Shown: positions 29,801-39,600 of the stretch, one piece after another
Position numbering within the stretch: the stretch's first letter is position 1
Layout of the letters: each line of letters begins with the position of its first letter
Origin: Paracyclopina nana
Taxonomy: Eukaryota > Arthropoda > Copepoda > Cyclopoida > Cyclopettidae
Direction: 5' to 3'
Length of the DNA stretch: 64,000 bases
Assembly (NCBI GenBank): GCA_019096065.1
Contig: JAGUCH010000007.1
Coordinates: 5,230,501 to 5,294,500, forward strand
Translations under genes and position numbers: made by a program
Notes under the pieces: model-generated
What the model saw: the letters and a program-made list of their open reading frames with translations, nothing else
Database searches by the model: none
Told to the model about the DNA's origin: nothing

Positions 29801-30534
29801 TTTTGGGTGCTCTGGCTTTGCTGCTTGGGAGTGTTGTCCGTGGCAGAGACAACTAAAGCCTCTGCCTCTGTTGACACTCCCGAGACCATGATGTTCCTGG
29901 CTTTTGTGCTGGCTTTAATTACCAACACTACGAGCCTCTTGTTCATGGCTCTCATTTCCATTGCGAATTCTTCTCTGTCGCCTTGACTCACTAGCGACTC
30001 AAGCACGGCTGCATCACTTTTCAGCGTTTCTATGAGGTTACTGAAGCCATTTCGCACACACTCCACTGCTCCTGCTTTCGTTGCAGCTTGTAGGCTGTCC
30101 TCGAGCTTTGCAATGTCCTTTTCGAGGCTGGCTTTAGTTTCAGCCCACGCCTCCTTCCACTGAGGGACATTAGTTTGTTCGGCGACTGACATCATGTGCA
30201 CATTGCTCGTCGCGTCTCCCACTACTGTTGAATCACTGTATCGGAGATCCCACTCCGTCCCAGCAGTGTCCAATGGGCTGTCGTCTGTCCCCTCAATTGT
30301 GTCTGGATATCCTGCCAAACACACCGACTTTTCGCTCGAGACTCTGTTTTTGAACTCGGCTATGCGCTTGTTGACTTCGTCTAACCTGGCCGCCTCGACT
30401 TCTTGAGCTTGATCCGACAGTGTTTTTGTTGATCTGGCTTCTCGTAACTCGTGTTCATAATCGCCAGATGTCAACCTCACATTCCTTATCGGATTGTGTC
30501 TGAGGCCGTACTTCTTACTCGTCTCCTTGGACAT
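23851..30534 (-). CDS. gag-pol: BEL/Pao Gag-Pol polyprotein, element 2
   Basis: 2227 residues from the ATG at 30534. The frame stays open upstream to an ATG at 30759, but that lies in the LTR and before the primer site, so I choose 30534 (MSKETSKKYG). In order: coiled, charged N-terminus; DUF1759-like capsid region (MFFDGANTGAYKDFKEYI); knuckles CLLCKKMGHRCCDC, CPRCLQGKHKLSDC and CDVCGSASHHTKIH; DLGCP at 878-882; protease D926-A-G; reverse transcriptase YMDD at 1332-1335; RNase H (CSDGSDLAFATVAY, D1521; later NSADLPTRG); DLGCP at 1693-1697; integrase zinc domain (HFAENH, CSQC); integrase core D1923 (AIDYTG), D1985 (YSDNGGSF), E2045 (GQVEAFV); DUF5641-like end. Gag and pol are one frame, unlike element 1. 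No breaks, so the copy looks functional. Confidence 0.95.
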   Translation of the reverse strand: MSKETSKKYGLRHNPIRNVRLTSGDYEHELREARSTKTLSDQAQEVEAARLDEVNKRIAEFKNRVSSEKSVCLAGYPDTIEGTDDSPLDTAGTEWDLRYSDSTVVGDATSNVHMMSVAEQTNVPQWKEAWAETKASLEKDIAKLEDSLQAATKAGAVECVRNGFSNLIETLKSDAAVLESLVSQGDREEFAMEMRAMNKRLVVLVIKASTKARNIMVSGVSTEAEALVVSATDNTPKQQSQSTQNQPESVEDGEGSDVEKCITLNGEFFSLVSQLKSADRELRKMRAGSMEAMQQANMMREVNKRRVEVGEELLKMPDNADFPINKQCIVIGNKEAEHIAQAIQAQKEENDQDAAPQPTRGCGGNLEEGAASTNEEEKTLQLGVPAVHLTEEKYKQKLKKEEEFLDQHTVIEQVRRRKTTDVCWADIMQRRNLHRFYDPNLPKDANSRDDVKPMFFDGANTGAYKDFKEYIHAAIIMKKNMSWFEKISRLKYLCTGGAKFAVRRCSLDLEGLISALENLDLTYLGHPGEADEMVHDLSAQLIKMIPINMNSRASLETTLALVEEIIDCNGRAGKDALDGEQAILSNIQFEINARRDYERFKEQKMQSRNSLRLFITWARTRIREIQRSRKVCTVVEDISKMHDRNYQRSANQSSGYIPPPQHDGPPPPPMGRGYRGSGFRGRARRPFYGGRREHAFYAWDEMYPSRYEDRGESSGRGWHDQEYDCGGESYWQEDEMVGHCRDQSYGNWYDFGWQDQDEEVVNFANGKTVCLLCKKMGHRCCDCPEWNLFKLTDIIKVIEEAKICPRCLQGKHKLSDCKRQSHCDVCGSASHHTKIHRQKPTAEVARGAESGKEDMKELLASMTKLMTKLSETTLLSQDLGCPGKEEKPEDVILLAAQATRSWLTVPVEIATEPTFQKSVTTNALIDAGSSATLLKPQLAKQLGFKGKRKQLTVQVVGDKSITQPSQEGKIYIRAKSMEGQVYELKFNTFELPVSIKPIDPNEVKANHTELKEIEFPIPEEGGVGLLVGFNNTVLMSSEKDIVVKNGPLARKTPLGWSILNYPGKGGEEIACFVDDWKLFNQSAMTESEFRHMLDRQYGLESIGIERKEEPIQRLNLAEEIALIKMKSSMRLLPSGHVEVAIPFIKEIPDLPDNFTQCAAIQRSLDKKHEADPGIMEAIGSTFQEYLRLGIIEPVPKHELGKGYFLPVFCVARHTSETTKYWFVYNAKQKFNGTSINDQMYTGPNYLEDIYDTMLQFRVGNVAVVADIEKMYLMIALPEKDRKYVRILINGKQYQFCRWPFGLRAAPSVANFVVKTHIKNNGSKLLRDSVNIYMDDVIVAFKTKETAKAVIEELIPLMSGIGMELRKFVSNEREVLENVAVERRGKSMVVEGEVEDRIHSTLGLKWDPVTDTIGYQLSKHNQGVVTKRIMASQIPAVFDPLGALAPCLLKARKALQLAHKADKNKKISWDEDLAKVDDKNAKEAVKLWRQWQSEFNQMTGVSYPRKVASEINENTVLHMCSDGSDLAFATVAYVSQRGQPQPRWLTTKARIQGVRQRSIPEVELAGALLSARLSNRLIRLFGIKRENVWYWVDNKPVIYWIRKPGVERCVFVRNRVIEIADTTLMEHWNHIATAENSADLPTRGCNGDQLKDHTNYWEGPEFFKKEQSEWRLTEIKVLEEELLGSGEITLMCEDLGCPGTVVVNQLAMIQPHDIQEGGIQTVATSYVIFQQMKKIMCLQMASKWTVMVRALARILAKSRKLQVKEVIPEDLLALAVRRVLIYGQWKKWEAEILQFEKTGKWPTKMQGKHTLMISNDGLVRVRTRLYKQDLVGSRVNPILLADTWPFKLYVWGVHFAENHIRYDNLWYRLSQEVAGPGLKKLAYQISKECSQCVRNHAPMPRQLMGGISKVDLKNVRPCAKIAIDYTGAQWVKFKRKRVPVYVLVAVCLVTKVVTLEITMGMNTEDLILALTRIAARRGPIEEAYSDNGGSFIKAKRLIEKSKPQPQDMTHEVEQVDWEAVKLRTTKYIRKWVMSPPRDHEANGQVEAFVKLAKKAIQDHNDRGEVDLEIYRTWVAQAENVVNSRPVAVIRQDDDEELVLTPNHLLVGRLGDTGVFSQDQELDYNVHELAQRMSKFEKSWCEYFTRSMHDRVKYRVKYNSSIKEGDLVVVAEEDLNVKRFKWRVAKVLKVLKSADGLVRRVVVQQRTSVFERSIRDIIPIAEFPHIQLN
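25443..25460 (-). other. DLGCP motif, copy 2 (RNase H-integrase linker)
   Basis: Same 18 bases as copies 1 and 3; encodes (E)DLGCP(G) at residues 1693-1697, after the RNase H end (NSADLPTRG, ~1640) and ahead of integrase. Putative cleavage site. Confidence 0.6.
27888..27905 (-). other. DLGCP motif, copy 1 (Gag-protease junction)
   Basis: Encodes (Q)DLGCP(G) at residues 878-882, between the last Gag knuckle and the protease aspartate 926, where a protease N-terminus is expected. Putative cleavage site. Confidence 0.65.
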
Positions 30535-30684
30535 CCGATCCACTGTCCCCTCGTTTGCGTCTCGTGGGACAAAGCCTTGTCCCCCGTTCGCAAACTTCTT
30601 CAGCTTGCCAGTCAGCAACAGCTGACTGCAATGGCCGCCGGCACTCTCGATAAGCTTGACTCTTGATCGCTCACGGTGTGGAAC

Positions 30685-30702
30685 TGATAACGTTGGTCGC
30701 CA
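30685..30702 (-). other. Primer binding site of element 2
   Basis: Minus strand TGGCGACCAACGTTATCAG directly adjoins the 5' LTR. TGG pairs with tRNA CCA. I cannot name the tRNA. Confidence 0.85.
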
Positions 30703-30919
30703 TGTAAACCTGATCACTGTAATCTCGACTCGATGAACTGATAAAAATAAACGTCGCACGAATAAAAGAGCACTCTATAAGGGATCTTTTGGGTCAGATC
30801 GTTTATTTTGACGACCGCCATGCATAAAATCCGATAAAGTACTAAAGTAAACAAAACATGAGAGATCGAAAAGTGAGTCCAGCCAGATAGAGTCACACAA
30901 CCTCGCCGGGAGGCACACA
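30703..30919 (-). repeat. 5' LTR of element 2
   Basis: 217 bp, identical by eye to 20563-20779, followed by target duplication GCTTA. Confidence 0.95.
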
Positions 30920-30924
30920 GCTTA

Positions 30925-33900
30925 TACCCCCATTTCCATCATTATCTAATAGGAAAAATGGACTTCCAATGAACAATCCTGTGTCAAATTGCCATAAAAA
31001 GGAGAAGAGCTCTTAAAAGTAGTGGATTATTGATTTTTCATCCAATAAATCAAGTGGAGACATTTTGGCAATAGCAATTTTTGGATAGTTTTGCCATACT
31101 CAAGTAAAAGCCTGCTGCACATTTTCAGTGCACTTTTGCAAATATTTAGTACTTTTTGGGTGAGGGCAAAGCAGAGCTTTGGCCACACAGACAGGCTATA
31201 TAGTAGGCTTGCCCCCAAAATAAACTGACATTTTTACAAGGGAAAAGCACTCAGGTCCACTTACAGCCAGCAAATTGACCAAGACTATCCCTTTCACTGG
31301 AGAAAGTTTCTTTGAACAGACTCGATGACCAGAGAGAGTCAAGTGAAAAAGTCTGCAAGCTTCTCAATAATTGCTGCCCATTGAATCTTTTTGGGAAGCT
31401 CAAAAAGAGCCAACCTAGAAAAGTTCTAAATAAATAAAACTGTTGGGTGGGGAAGAGCAAATAAGAGGCCCAAATTACATACACATCTACTCTGTGTATA
31501 AAGCCAGGTCCTTTTTGAGATGAAAGCAACTTTCATTGTTGTTGTGGTTCTTCTCCCTCAATTGTGGTGAAGCTAAGGGAAAAATGCCTGAAAATAGCCT
31601 AAGCCAGGCATCATCAAGGCCACATAAGTCAAAATGGCCTTTTTAGGTCATTTACTAGTGTGGTAGGTAGTAAAGGTATATTGGTATTATTACAATAGGA
31701 AAGGTTGGTGTATGAATCAATAATGAGACAGGGAACATTAAAAAGCTAAATAATGACATTTCCCACATGCTTTACATTTGATTGTACTTGTACTGCTGAT
31801 TTGGCCTTTTCATAAGTACACTTATCATTATTAGTTATATCCCCCTTTGTTTGATGAGGAGAGGAGGCGAAAAAAGAAGGCCACAAACATAGCAAACAAA
31901 GTTGGATTTAGAGGCAGTTTTGAATGCAATTTGTTCCTACTGCTGCAGCTGAAGAGGAACAGCACAAAATTGAATTTTCCCTGAAAAGAGCCTAAATCTA
32001 CTTCAGCTACTATGAACCAGCACAGTTGGTGCAATGCATGCTAATCCACAGAGGAGAAGAAGAAAAAGTGTATTACCTTCCACCACCACCACACTCAAAT
32101 GCAAAGAGCTTTGTTTTTATTTTTAGCTGGGCTCGCAGATTAGAAAAGAGGAAATCTCCACTGAACCAGAGCTGACATGATTGTTTTTCCAGTAGCTGTC
32201 AGCCATAGAGTTTATCATAATAATAGAAAGGAAAAGCGACATGCCATTGCTATACGAGGATTCCTCATAAAAATGCTAATGAGCCACATATTTTTTTAGA
32301 ATGTGCAGTTACCAGATTACTTTTATAGCCAAAATTAGCCACAATTCAAAAGTGCAAAAAGTCGAAAAAGGGCCTTAAAAATCTAAATTTTACATTTGGA
32401 ACATGAATTCTGAAAATCGACATTTTATTTCCCATTTTGGCCAAAACAAAAGCATCATCAATAACGCTGAAACCAGTTATCAAACAGTTGATAATTTCAT
32501 AAATTCAGATTGATCGTTTTGTAGCCACAATCAGCAATGGAATTCGTACGAAAATTCAATTTAAGTTGGGAACATGGGATACAAAATTGAATTCAATTTA
32601 GCTTTGGCTGGCAAAGTTATACAACCAATCTTGGCTACTACTAAAAGATTGGAATTTTTCTTCGAGTCTAATGGGAGAGCATTTGAAGAGGGAAGACTGA
32701 AGAGGGGCTGTCATCAACTTTTCAGCTGCTGCTTGAAGAATAGGCCTATTTATTTCCCTAATAATAGAGGCTGCTGGAAGAGAGCTTTCCAAAGTGGCCA
32801 TTCATTGCTCTCAAATTAAAATAGCTAAGTAGCTCAGCCACGAGCATGAATTAGCTCGCGTTTCATGCTTCCAAATTTAAGCTGAGAAGAAAATCCAATA
32901 TTCGGTACATCACCTTTGTGTCTTGGTTTTGCTGTAAAATGAATTTTAAGGAGATGCCATAGGCACGCAATATTAAGATGAATGCACCTTGATATACTAC
33001 GTGAGATCAAACACATTTTTTGAATTGAGCCCTACTTTTTCCCTTCATTTTGCCGCCAAAATTGTTCAGGCTCAGCAACATCTGTACTAGGCTTGTAGCA
33101 GCTTTTCAATAGTTGTCTAGTTGACTCAGTACTGATCCTCTCAAATTTTGGCCCAGCAATTAAAAAGGTAGGCAGCTGAACTGGATCAGACCAGTTAGGC
33201 TCCAATAAGAATTGTGCTCACACAAAGTTAAAGGACAAAAAGGCGGCCTTTTTCAAGTGTTCAGCCAAGGGTGAAATTGACTGCCATATTGGAAACACAC
33301 TAACTTAATTGAGGTACAGCTTAACTTTGACAGCAGTGATGGGCCAGGGGGGTCTCGTAAGTGAGTTCTTGACGCAAGTTTTGCATGCTAAAATCACCAA
33401 ATCTGTTTGTCTTAGCCTAGGTGGCGCTAGTAGTTCTTACTACATAGCGCGTGAGCTCAAGTGACGTGTCAATCATGGAAGCAAGCGGGCTAATCTCACG
33501 CGTCTTCAACAGAGCTCCTAGATAAGTTCTGTCTTTTCTAAAAAAGTATGCAATTTGGGCACTTTTTGATAATTTAAGGCTGGTTATGGAAATTTTTGGA
33601 AGTGAAATCCACAGAATTCTATTGAAATTTTGTCTTGAAGCCTACCACAGCTCAGTCAGACTGTGTGCTATAGTAAAGCAGCGACAAGAACTCACCTTAT
33701 TACTATAGATCATCTTGTGATGGGCGAAAATCAGCTGATTCGTAAATAGGCCCTTTTTCGACCCGTTTTTTCCACGCTCATTAAGTATTTTAAGTGAAAG
33801 CTGATAAATTTCTTGCACAAGAAAACCTGCTGCGCCATGGGCTCAAAAGAAAGTCTAGTCCAGATTCTTTTAGCACTGAAAAGAGAGAAGGAGAAAAATA

Positions 33901-34271
33901 TGGCAGAGAGAAAGTAACGTCCAATTTTGATTAATCTTTTATGCTCTTGTTTTAAAGTGCCATGGAAGAAATGCTGGCTTTTTTGTGGAGCTTGCAAAAA
34001 TTTACCAGATTTTCCAATTTTCCAGTAATGTCAACAAAGCTTTCCCCAACAGATTGCAGTACGCTCAGAGAAGCCTGCATCTAGAGCTCTTAATATAAAT
34101 TACGCAGGAACTATTTCTCATAGTTCGACCTCATTGAAAATCACTAGAGCTCTTCAGCAGCCTTCATTTGCATGAAGAGCTGAAATCTTGGCATGATTTT
34201 TCCACATGGGAGCTTTCTACTCAATAAACGAATTTCGCCTGTTTTTTCCAATAAAACTCATTTTTACAGTG
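30925..34271. other. Interval with one weak exon candidate
   Basis: Mostly AT-rich with stops on both strands. A TAGGTGGCGC (partial CTCF-like) site lies at 33418-33427. Apart from the candidate exon at 31265-31414 I see nothing coding. Confidence 0.35.
31265..31414 (-). CDS. Candidate single internal exon, unrecognised
   Basis: Bounded by acceptor ACTTTTCTAG and a strong donor GTAAGT, open for 49 codons (WLFLSFPKRFNGQQLL...). A second frame through the same acceptor (ALFELPKKIQWAAIIEKLAD, then a stop) is as protein-like, so the reading is ambiguous. No partner exon was found. Confidence 0.18.
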
Positions 34272-34285
34272 GCGCCACCTAGTGG
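34272..34285 (-). promoter_or_regulatory. CTCF-like motif, full consensus match
   Basis: GCGCCACCTAGTGG; complement CCACTAGGTGGCGC fits all 14 positions of CCASYAGRKGGCRS. It lies ~400 bp upstream of the first coding exon of the 34689-36600 gene. Confidence 0.45.
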
Positions 34286-34688
34286 ACAAAATGTGGACAA
34301 ATCCCATTTTGGAACACGCGTATACAACAATTTTCCACCTTTCATGTCAGCCTGGCTCACAGAGCCAGAGATAGTGGTTTTTTATGCTGCCATATGCTAG
34401 TATGTATGGAATGACGTCAATCCAGGGAGCATTTCCGCGGAAATGTTAGTATCTCGGATAATGTGTGTAAAAGTGGTTTTTGTTTACAACTTGACAAAGC
34501 ATGCTAGCTCCTGCTTAATTGTCCCCACAAAATGAGAGCTAAATACGGCTAATTACACGAAATCGAGCTCAGTCTTCAAAAATTCATTGCCCTGATTCTC
34601 GTACATAAAAGTTACTAGCAGGGTTGTAGCCTCTCCCAGCACCTTGAGATGTTAATCATGTGTTCTAATGAAAATAAATATTTTAGGC

Positions 34689-36600
34689 ATGTCCTCAGCA
34701 GCTGCAGACGGAAATTCTGCTAGCTCCGAAGGTGAAAAGCAAGTGAAGTTTTCATTGCCTAAGACCAACATGAGCAAAGTTTTCTCCAGAAGTTGTTCCA
34801 CAGCTGGAGTCCTCAGCTTGTCAAAACAAAGTTCAACCACCACAAAGCAGACAGCTATGACTGATGCCAATGCAGAAACGACAAAAATGTCAGAAAAGAA
34901 AGTACTCAATGATATCCCTGAAGATGGAGCCAAGGTGAAAGCCCATATGAACCTATTTCAGCTGTAAACAGGCAAAAAACTGCAAAACCTGACTATTTTC
35001 AGCTAAAAGCAGAAATCCCAGGGTGTTTTTGTCTTCTTTTGAAGAAAGAGAAAGCAAAAAAGCCAAATTGGCTCAACTTTTCTCAACCCAGCAGCTAACT
35101 TTTTTGCCTTGGAATGGAAGAAGCTAGCATTAACTTGGAACAAGGAGTGAGGCAATAATTAATGCATTTTTACTTACTTTGGTAGGAGTCGGCTCCGGGT
35201 GAAGAAGAGGGCGTGGAAGAGGTCATTGCTCGTGCCAAGGCCAAGAGGGCTTCTATGGTGAAAAAAGCCTTACGATACTTCGAAGACAAGTCCAACCGCT
35301 CCATGTCAGAGGACAACCTGTTCACCAGGCGCAAAAACTTGGCCGTCCATCTGGGTTTAGATGACAAAGTCAGCCTGCGAGAAATCCAGAAAATCAACAC
35401 GTATTCTTTGCCTGTGCCCTCGTCTGCAACGCCGTTTTGCAACACGACGAACACCACAACAAGGTCGGGATATTGTGGGCAAGTTGCTATGTTTCTAAGT
35501 CCAAAGAACTGAGAGTTGAAGGCACTTTCAGCTGCGGCCAGTGCGCGCGCCGTGCTGGGACGCCCACGTGCTCGCACGCCACCTAACAGCACAGACGTCA
35601 GCTGACACCCAACTCACTTTGACTTCATAATACGTCGATTTCTCGCATTTTTCAATTCACTGAGCTTGATTGCCAACGCATTAAGCCATTATGCATTTTT
35701 CCTGGCGTTGATTCAATTTGGCACAATTTGATTTTTGCGCACTTCTCTCCAAATCTGCTAGAGTGGAAAGAGTTTTCATTAGTAAATATTTGCCACTTGA
35801 AAGCTCTCCTTTATATCTCATATATCTTTCATGAGACTGGAAGTGCAAATATTGAAAGAATGGATGTTGTGTGCTTTTCACAAAACGAGGCGTCAATTCT
35901 TCAAAAACAGAGGCACAAAAAGCTGTTTTCGTCTCTCTTTGATCTGAAAAGGCAATGGTTCAGCAAACCAAGATTTTTCTCAATTTAACATTAGCAATTT
36001 TCCTTCTCCTATATAAGAGTTTTTGCCATCCAGTTTTGCTTATTAGCATATTAGCAATTAGCTCACTCTTAATGTCAAGAGGAAGCTAATTTAGCACTTG
36101 GCTGTAAAAAGGAGAGCAACTTGAATTCCTAAATTAAGCACTTTAGCCCAGTTTGGCAAAAACAGGCCTTCCATTTGCAATTCATGAAAAATTCATCATG
36201 CCCAAATTACGCATAATTGCATTTAGCCATTTACCAGTTAGCCAATTGGCTGGAAAACTGCTTAGTCATGCAGAGCTGTCAATTAAGGCATAGTTTAAAA
36301 ATTAACGCGCTTTGCAGGGACATTGTCGTGGTTGAAGAGGAAGACGAAGGTGACAGCGAGGAGGATGTCAAGACCAAAGATCTGGTTCGATTTCTTGGAA
36401 TGAAAGATGGAATTACAGCCTCAATGGCCTCACAAGGGAGGCTGTCAGAAGATATGTCAATCCCACCTTTACCCTCACAACCTCCAAGCTTCAATCCTCC
36501 CACAACCAGATCATCTTCCATAGGAGCATCACCAATGGTGGTGAGGACCATAATTCCCCCAGATCTGGAGACTGGAGGGGCAAGAAGGAAAAATTCTTGA
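34689..36600 (+). CDS. Unrecognised acidic, low-complexity protein (three coding exons)
   Basis: Exons 34689-34934, 35186-35400 and 36318-36600, with phases 0 and 2 matching and GT/AG borders (CCAAG|GTGAAA, GGTAG|GAG, AACAC|GTATTC, TTGCAG|GGA). 247 residues. The start is the first ATG after acceptor TATTTTAG, so a 5' non-coding exon lies upstream. Features: KQVKF at residues 17-21, an RVxF-type protein phosphatase 1 docking consensus; Ser/Thr-rich segment; a charged helix VEEVIARAKAKRASMVKKAL; RRKNLAVHLGLDDKVSL; an acidic run VVVEEEDEGDSEED; a Pro/Ser-rich tail (PPLPSQPPSFNPP). No membrane segment. Likely intracellular and partly disordered, possibly a phosphatase regulator or scaffold; the PP1 link rests only on the motif. 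Confidence 0.65.
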
Positions 36601-39600
36601 ATACCTTTTTATTACATACTACATATATACTTTGATTCAATGTGCTTCTTACACTACTATCTGCTATTACTACTACTACTAAAAATTGTTGTTGCAATCT
36701 CACAGAGGAATGTATTAAGGCCTTGATTGTCCTTTTTGCTCAGATACTTCTAAATGGGATACTGCTATAGCATAACGTGTTTGGTGTGTCTTTGAGCCAG
36801 TTTTCTACTTTTTGGCACCTCTCGAGCTAGGTGCACTTTTTGCTTTTCCCTCTGCTATATCTGTTTAAGAATCCTTGATTGAGCTAACTTTTCCTGATAG
36901 ACTGCAACTAATGCAAGTTTTGCCAGAGCAATCCCATTTTCATGGCATCACTTACATATGGAAGATCGCCAATAATTTTTGTGGACTTTATTGATATATC
37001 AATGTGAGCATAAATAACATACTACTACTATTATATATGAATAAACGCCTAGATTTAGAATAAACTCGCAATTCCTAATTTAAAAGCGCTATTTGTGGCT
37101 TTATAGCTAGTGCACACACAAGTGTCATAGCAGAAGTCTGCGTTTCATCTAGACCTGTCAAGTTCATGAATATCAAATGACTCTTTCTCTGGCAAAATGT
37201 CACGTTACGCACTCGTGATGAAATGTCAAAGGTTTATACCATTCTACTGCATTGAAACGTTTGTCCACTTTCTAGGAATTTAATACTTTAAAACAGAGCT
37301 TTAAGTTCTAAAGATTTTTCTAGTAAATCTGCTACACACATAAGCAATATCATCTTGTTTTATTCATTTTTAAATATTTAAAAGTATTAATTTTGTTGCC
37401 AAGCATACAAATATTAATTACTGAATTTAAGGCCAATATTCCTTAAATTAGAAACCTGGCAAATTAGAACAACAAAACTTTTTCATAAGTACTGTATTGT
37501 TACGTAACTTAGATTAAAGTCAGGAGTTGGCAACTGTGCATTTTTAAATTGTTGCATAGCAACAAATTTGAAGTTTATGACCTATTTCAATGAAACGTTC
37601 AATGGATAATTTGAAATAAGACGGTTATAAGCCATGTGGATTATTTGGATAATACGCTTTTCTAAAAAATTAGATCGCTTCTGGATTTTTAGCGGAAGAT
37701 TTTTCGGGAAAGTCACGCAACCTTTGCGCACCGAACTCCCACTTCGCGTTGCTTCGTATGATACAAAAAGAAGCAAAATAATGTCCAAATTTATTTTCTT
37801 GGAAAAAGCTATTTTTGCCTTATCTGGAGCCAAATGTGGAGAACATCCGGGGGCCGGCATTTGCATACCTGGTTGTCAATGGGCATTAAATGTGGAACTG
37901 ACGTGCATTTGAAATTACGATATCTTTCTGCCTCGTTCGTTTTGGGCTAATTGGCTCGTTTTTCTCCTCGCCACTCGACCGCAAGAGACATAAACTAGAA
38001 ATGAAGGAACAGCTTCAAAAAATAGCGCTATGAAAGCTCAGCAAAATTAACTTTAGCTTAAATATATAGTGACTTCTTTGATAGACTCGTGTTTATGTTA
38101 TATTTGTGCGGTGAAGTGACCGTGACGTGAAATGAGTAAATTGTCTCCAAGGTTTGATAGGCGTGATGCATGTAGATGCGATTGGCTCCCATTTTACTGA
38201 CTAGGATTTGGCACAGTTACGGTCTACTCGGAGCATGACAAGTTGGGTCAATCATTTGACAATGACAGCTCTATTTTACAATGTTTTCTTACACTGCAGC
38301 CAATTTTCATTAGAGTCAATTGCAGCACCCGATTGTACGAAAAAAATACCTCAATTTTTTTAAATCATCCAAACCGAAAAAATCAAAATTTGCACAACAT
38401 ACTAAAATAGTGTTTTTGGAGCAGACCTTGGAGTAAACTATTTTTGTATTGATATTTCAAAAATACAAGTGGAATAAGATACCTAGTAATCATAGCTATG
38501 AGCACGTGCTCCCCTTGAAGATGACAGCGGACTTCAATTTCAAATTGGAAATGTCAATAAAAATTAGGCTAGAATACTTGTCTGAAGAAAAATGAAATGA
38601 GTTTCTCTTCAGAAATATACTATAGCCAGAGATTGACCCTTCGCATTCCTCTCGCTCCGATCATCCGCATAAAAGCTGAAAAATCTCACGCAAGACTGAA
38701 TTTCTTACAGAATTTTATGGTGTCACTTTGACCCCCAAAGCCACCCACATGAGCAGAGATCATCTTTCATTTGTCAGCAACCTTGCACCGTTAATTCCGA
38801 TCGCGGAAAGTTGACGCACTGAAAACATTCATCTTCCCATGGTTACTTGAGCGGCCGAGCGTGCGAGGTCTGGAAAATGAAAATACTAAGCAAAATTCAA
38901 AATTGGCGCCACTTATTTAATGAATGCAAATGCACGCCTGATAGGCTATTGGGAGCGCGGCTAGCGAAAAAAGACTTTTCTTGGCTTTATTCAAAGACTG
39001 GATCATATTTCTTGTGAGTTTGGCGGTGTTATTGTTTCATTGCACTGGCTTCCCCGCTGTGTCGGCAGCTCTGAATTTTTCAAGTAAAGTATAGCGCAAC
39101 ACTTTCAAAGCAGAAAAGAGACCACTTTTAGCACCAAAATTGCCCCCTTAAAACACCATTGGAAACTTGTGTTATTTTCTAATTTTTGATCCCTTCAGAG
39201 CATTTTTGAAGCCTTTATGGCGTTGTATGCGGTCTTGTTTTTGCCCAGTGAGTTTTCCCAGTGTGCACCTGCTGCGAGGTATGAGCTTCATGCTGCTTTT
39301 TTCGCGCCAAATAATAATGATGATAGCATTTCATCCCCCGAGACAATTGTTTCACATCCTCTATTTCTTTAAGATGATCCCCGCAATTTGTCATGTCCAT
39401 TCAAGTTACTACTTTTATTATCACCAAACAAAGCCTCGATGACTCCCATTAATCACCCCAACTTTTAATTGTCTTCATTTTCGGCGCGGCGCGAGATCAA
39501 AGGGCCAAAATGTCAACAATTAGCAGAACTTCATTAAAAATGTTTTAAAATGGACTTACTTCACTCTATCAGAAAAAACCACGCCATTTTCTTTCATTTC

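Larger units (their letters stand above)
20558..30924 (-). mobile_element. Complete BEL/Pao retrotransposon 2 with exonuclease ORF3
   Basis: Element 20563-30919 (10,357 bp) flanked by GCTTA duplications at 20558-20562 and 30920-30924. It has identical 217-bp LTRs, a PBS directly at the LTR edge, gag-pol, a third ORF and a polypurine stretch before the 3' LTR. Identical LTRs and unbroken ORFs indicate recent insertion. Element order on the minus strand: LTR, PBS, gag-pol, A17 tract, ORF3, PPT, LTR. Confidence 0.95.

Noticed and set aside
30535-30759. Longer gag-pol start within the LTR
   Set aside because: The open frame extends into the 5' LTR and over the primer site; the ATG at 30534 lies after both and is the likely start.
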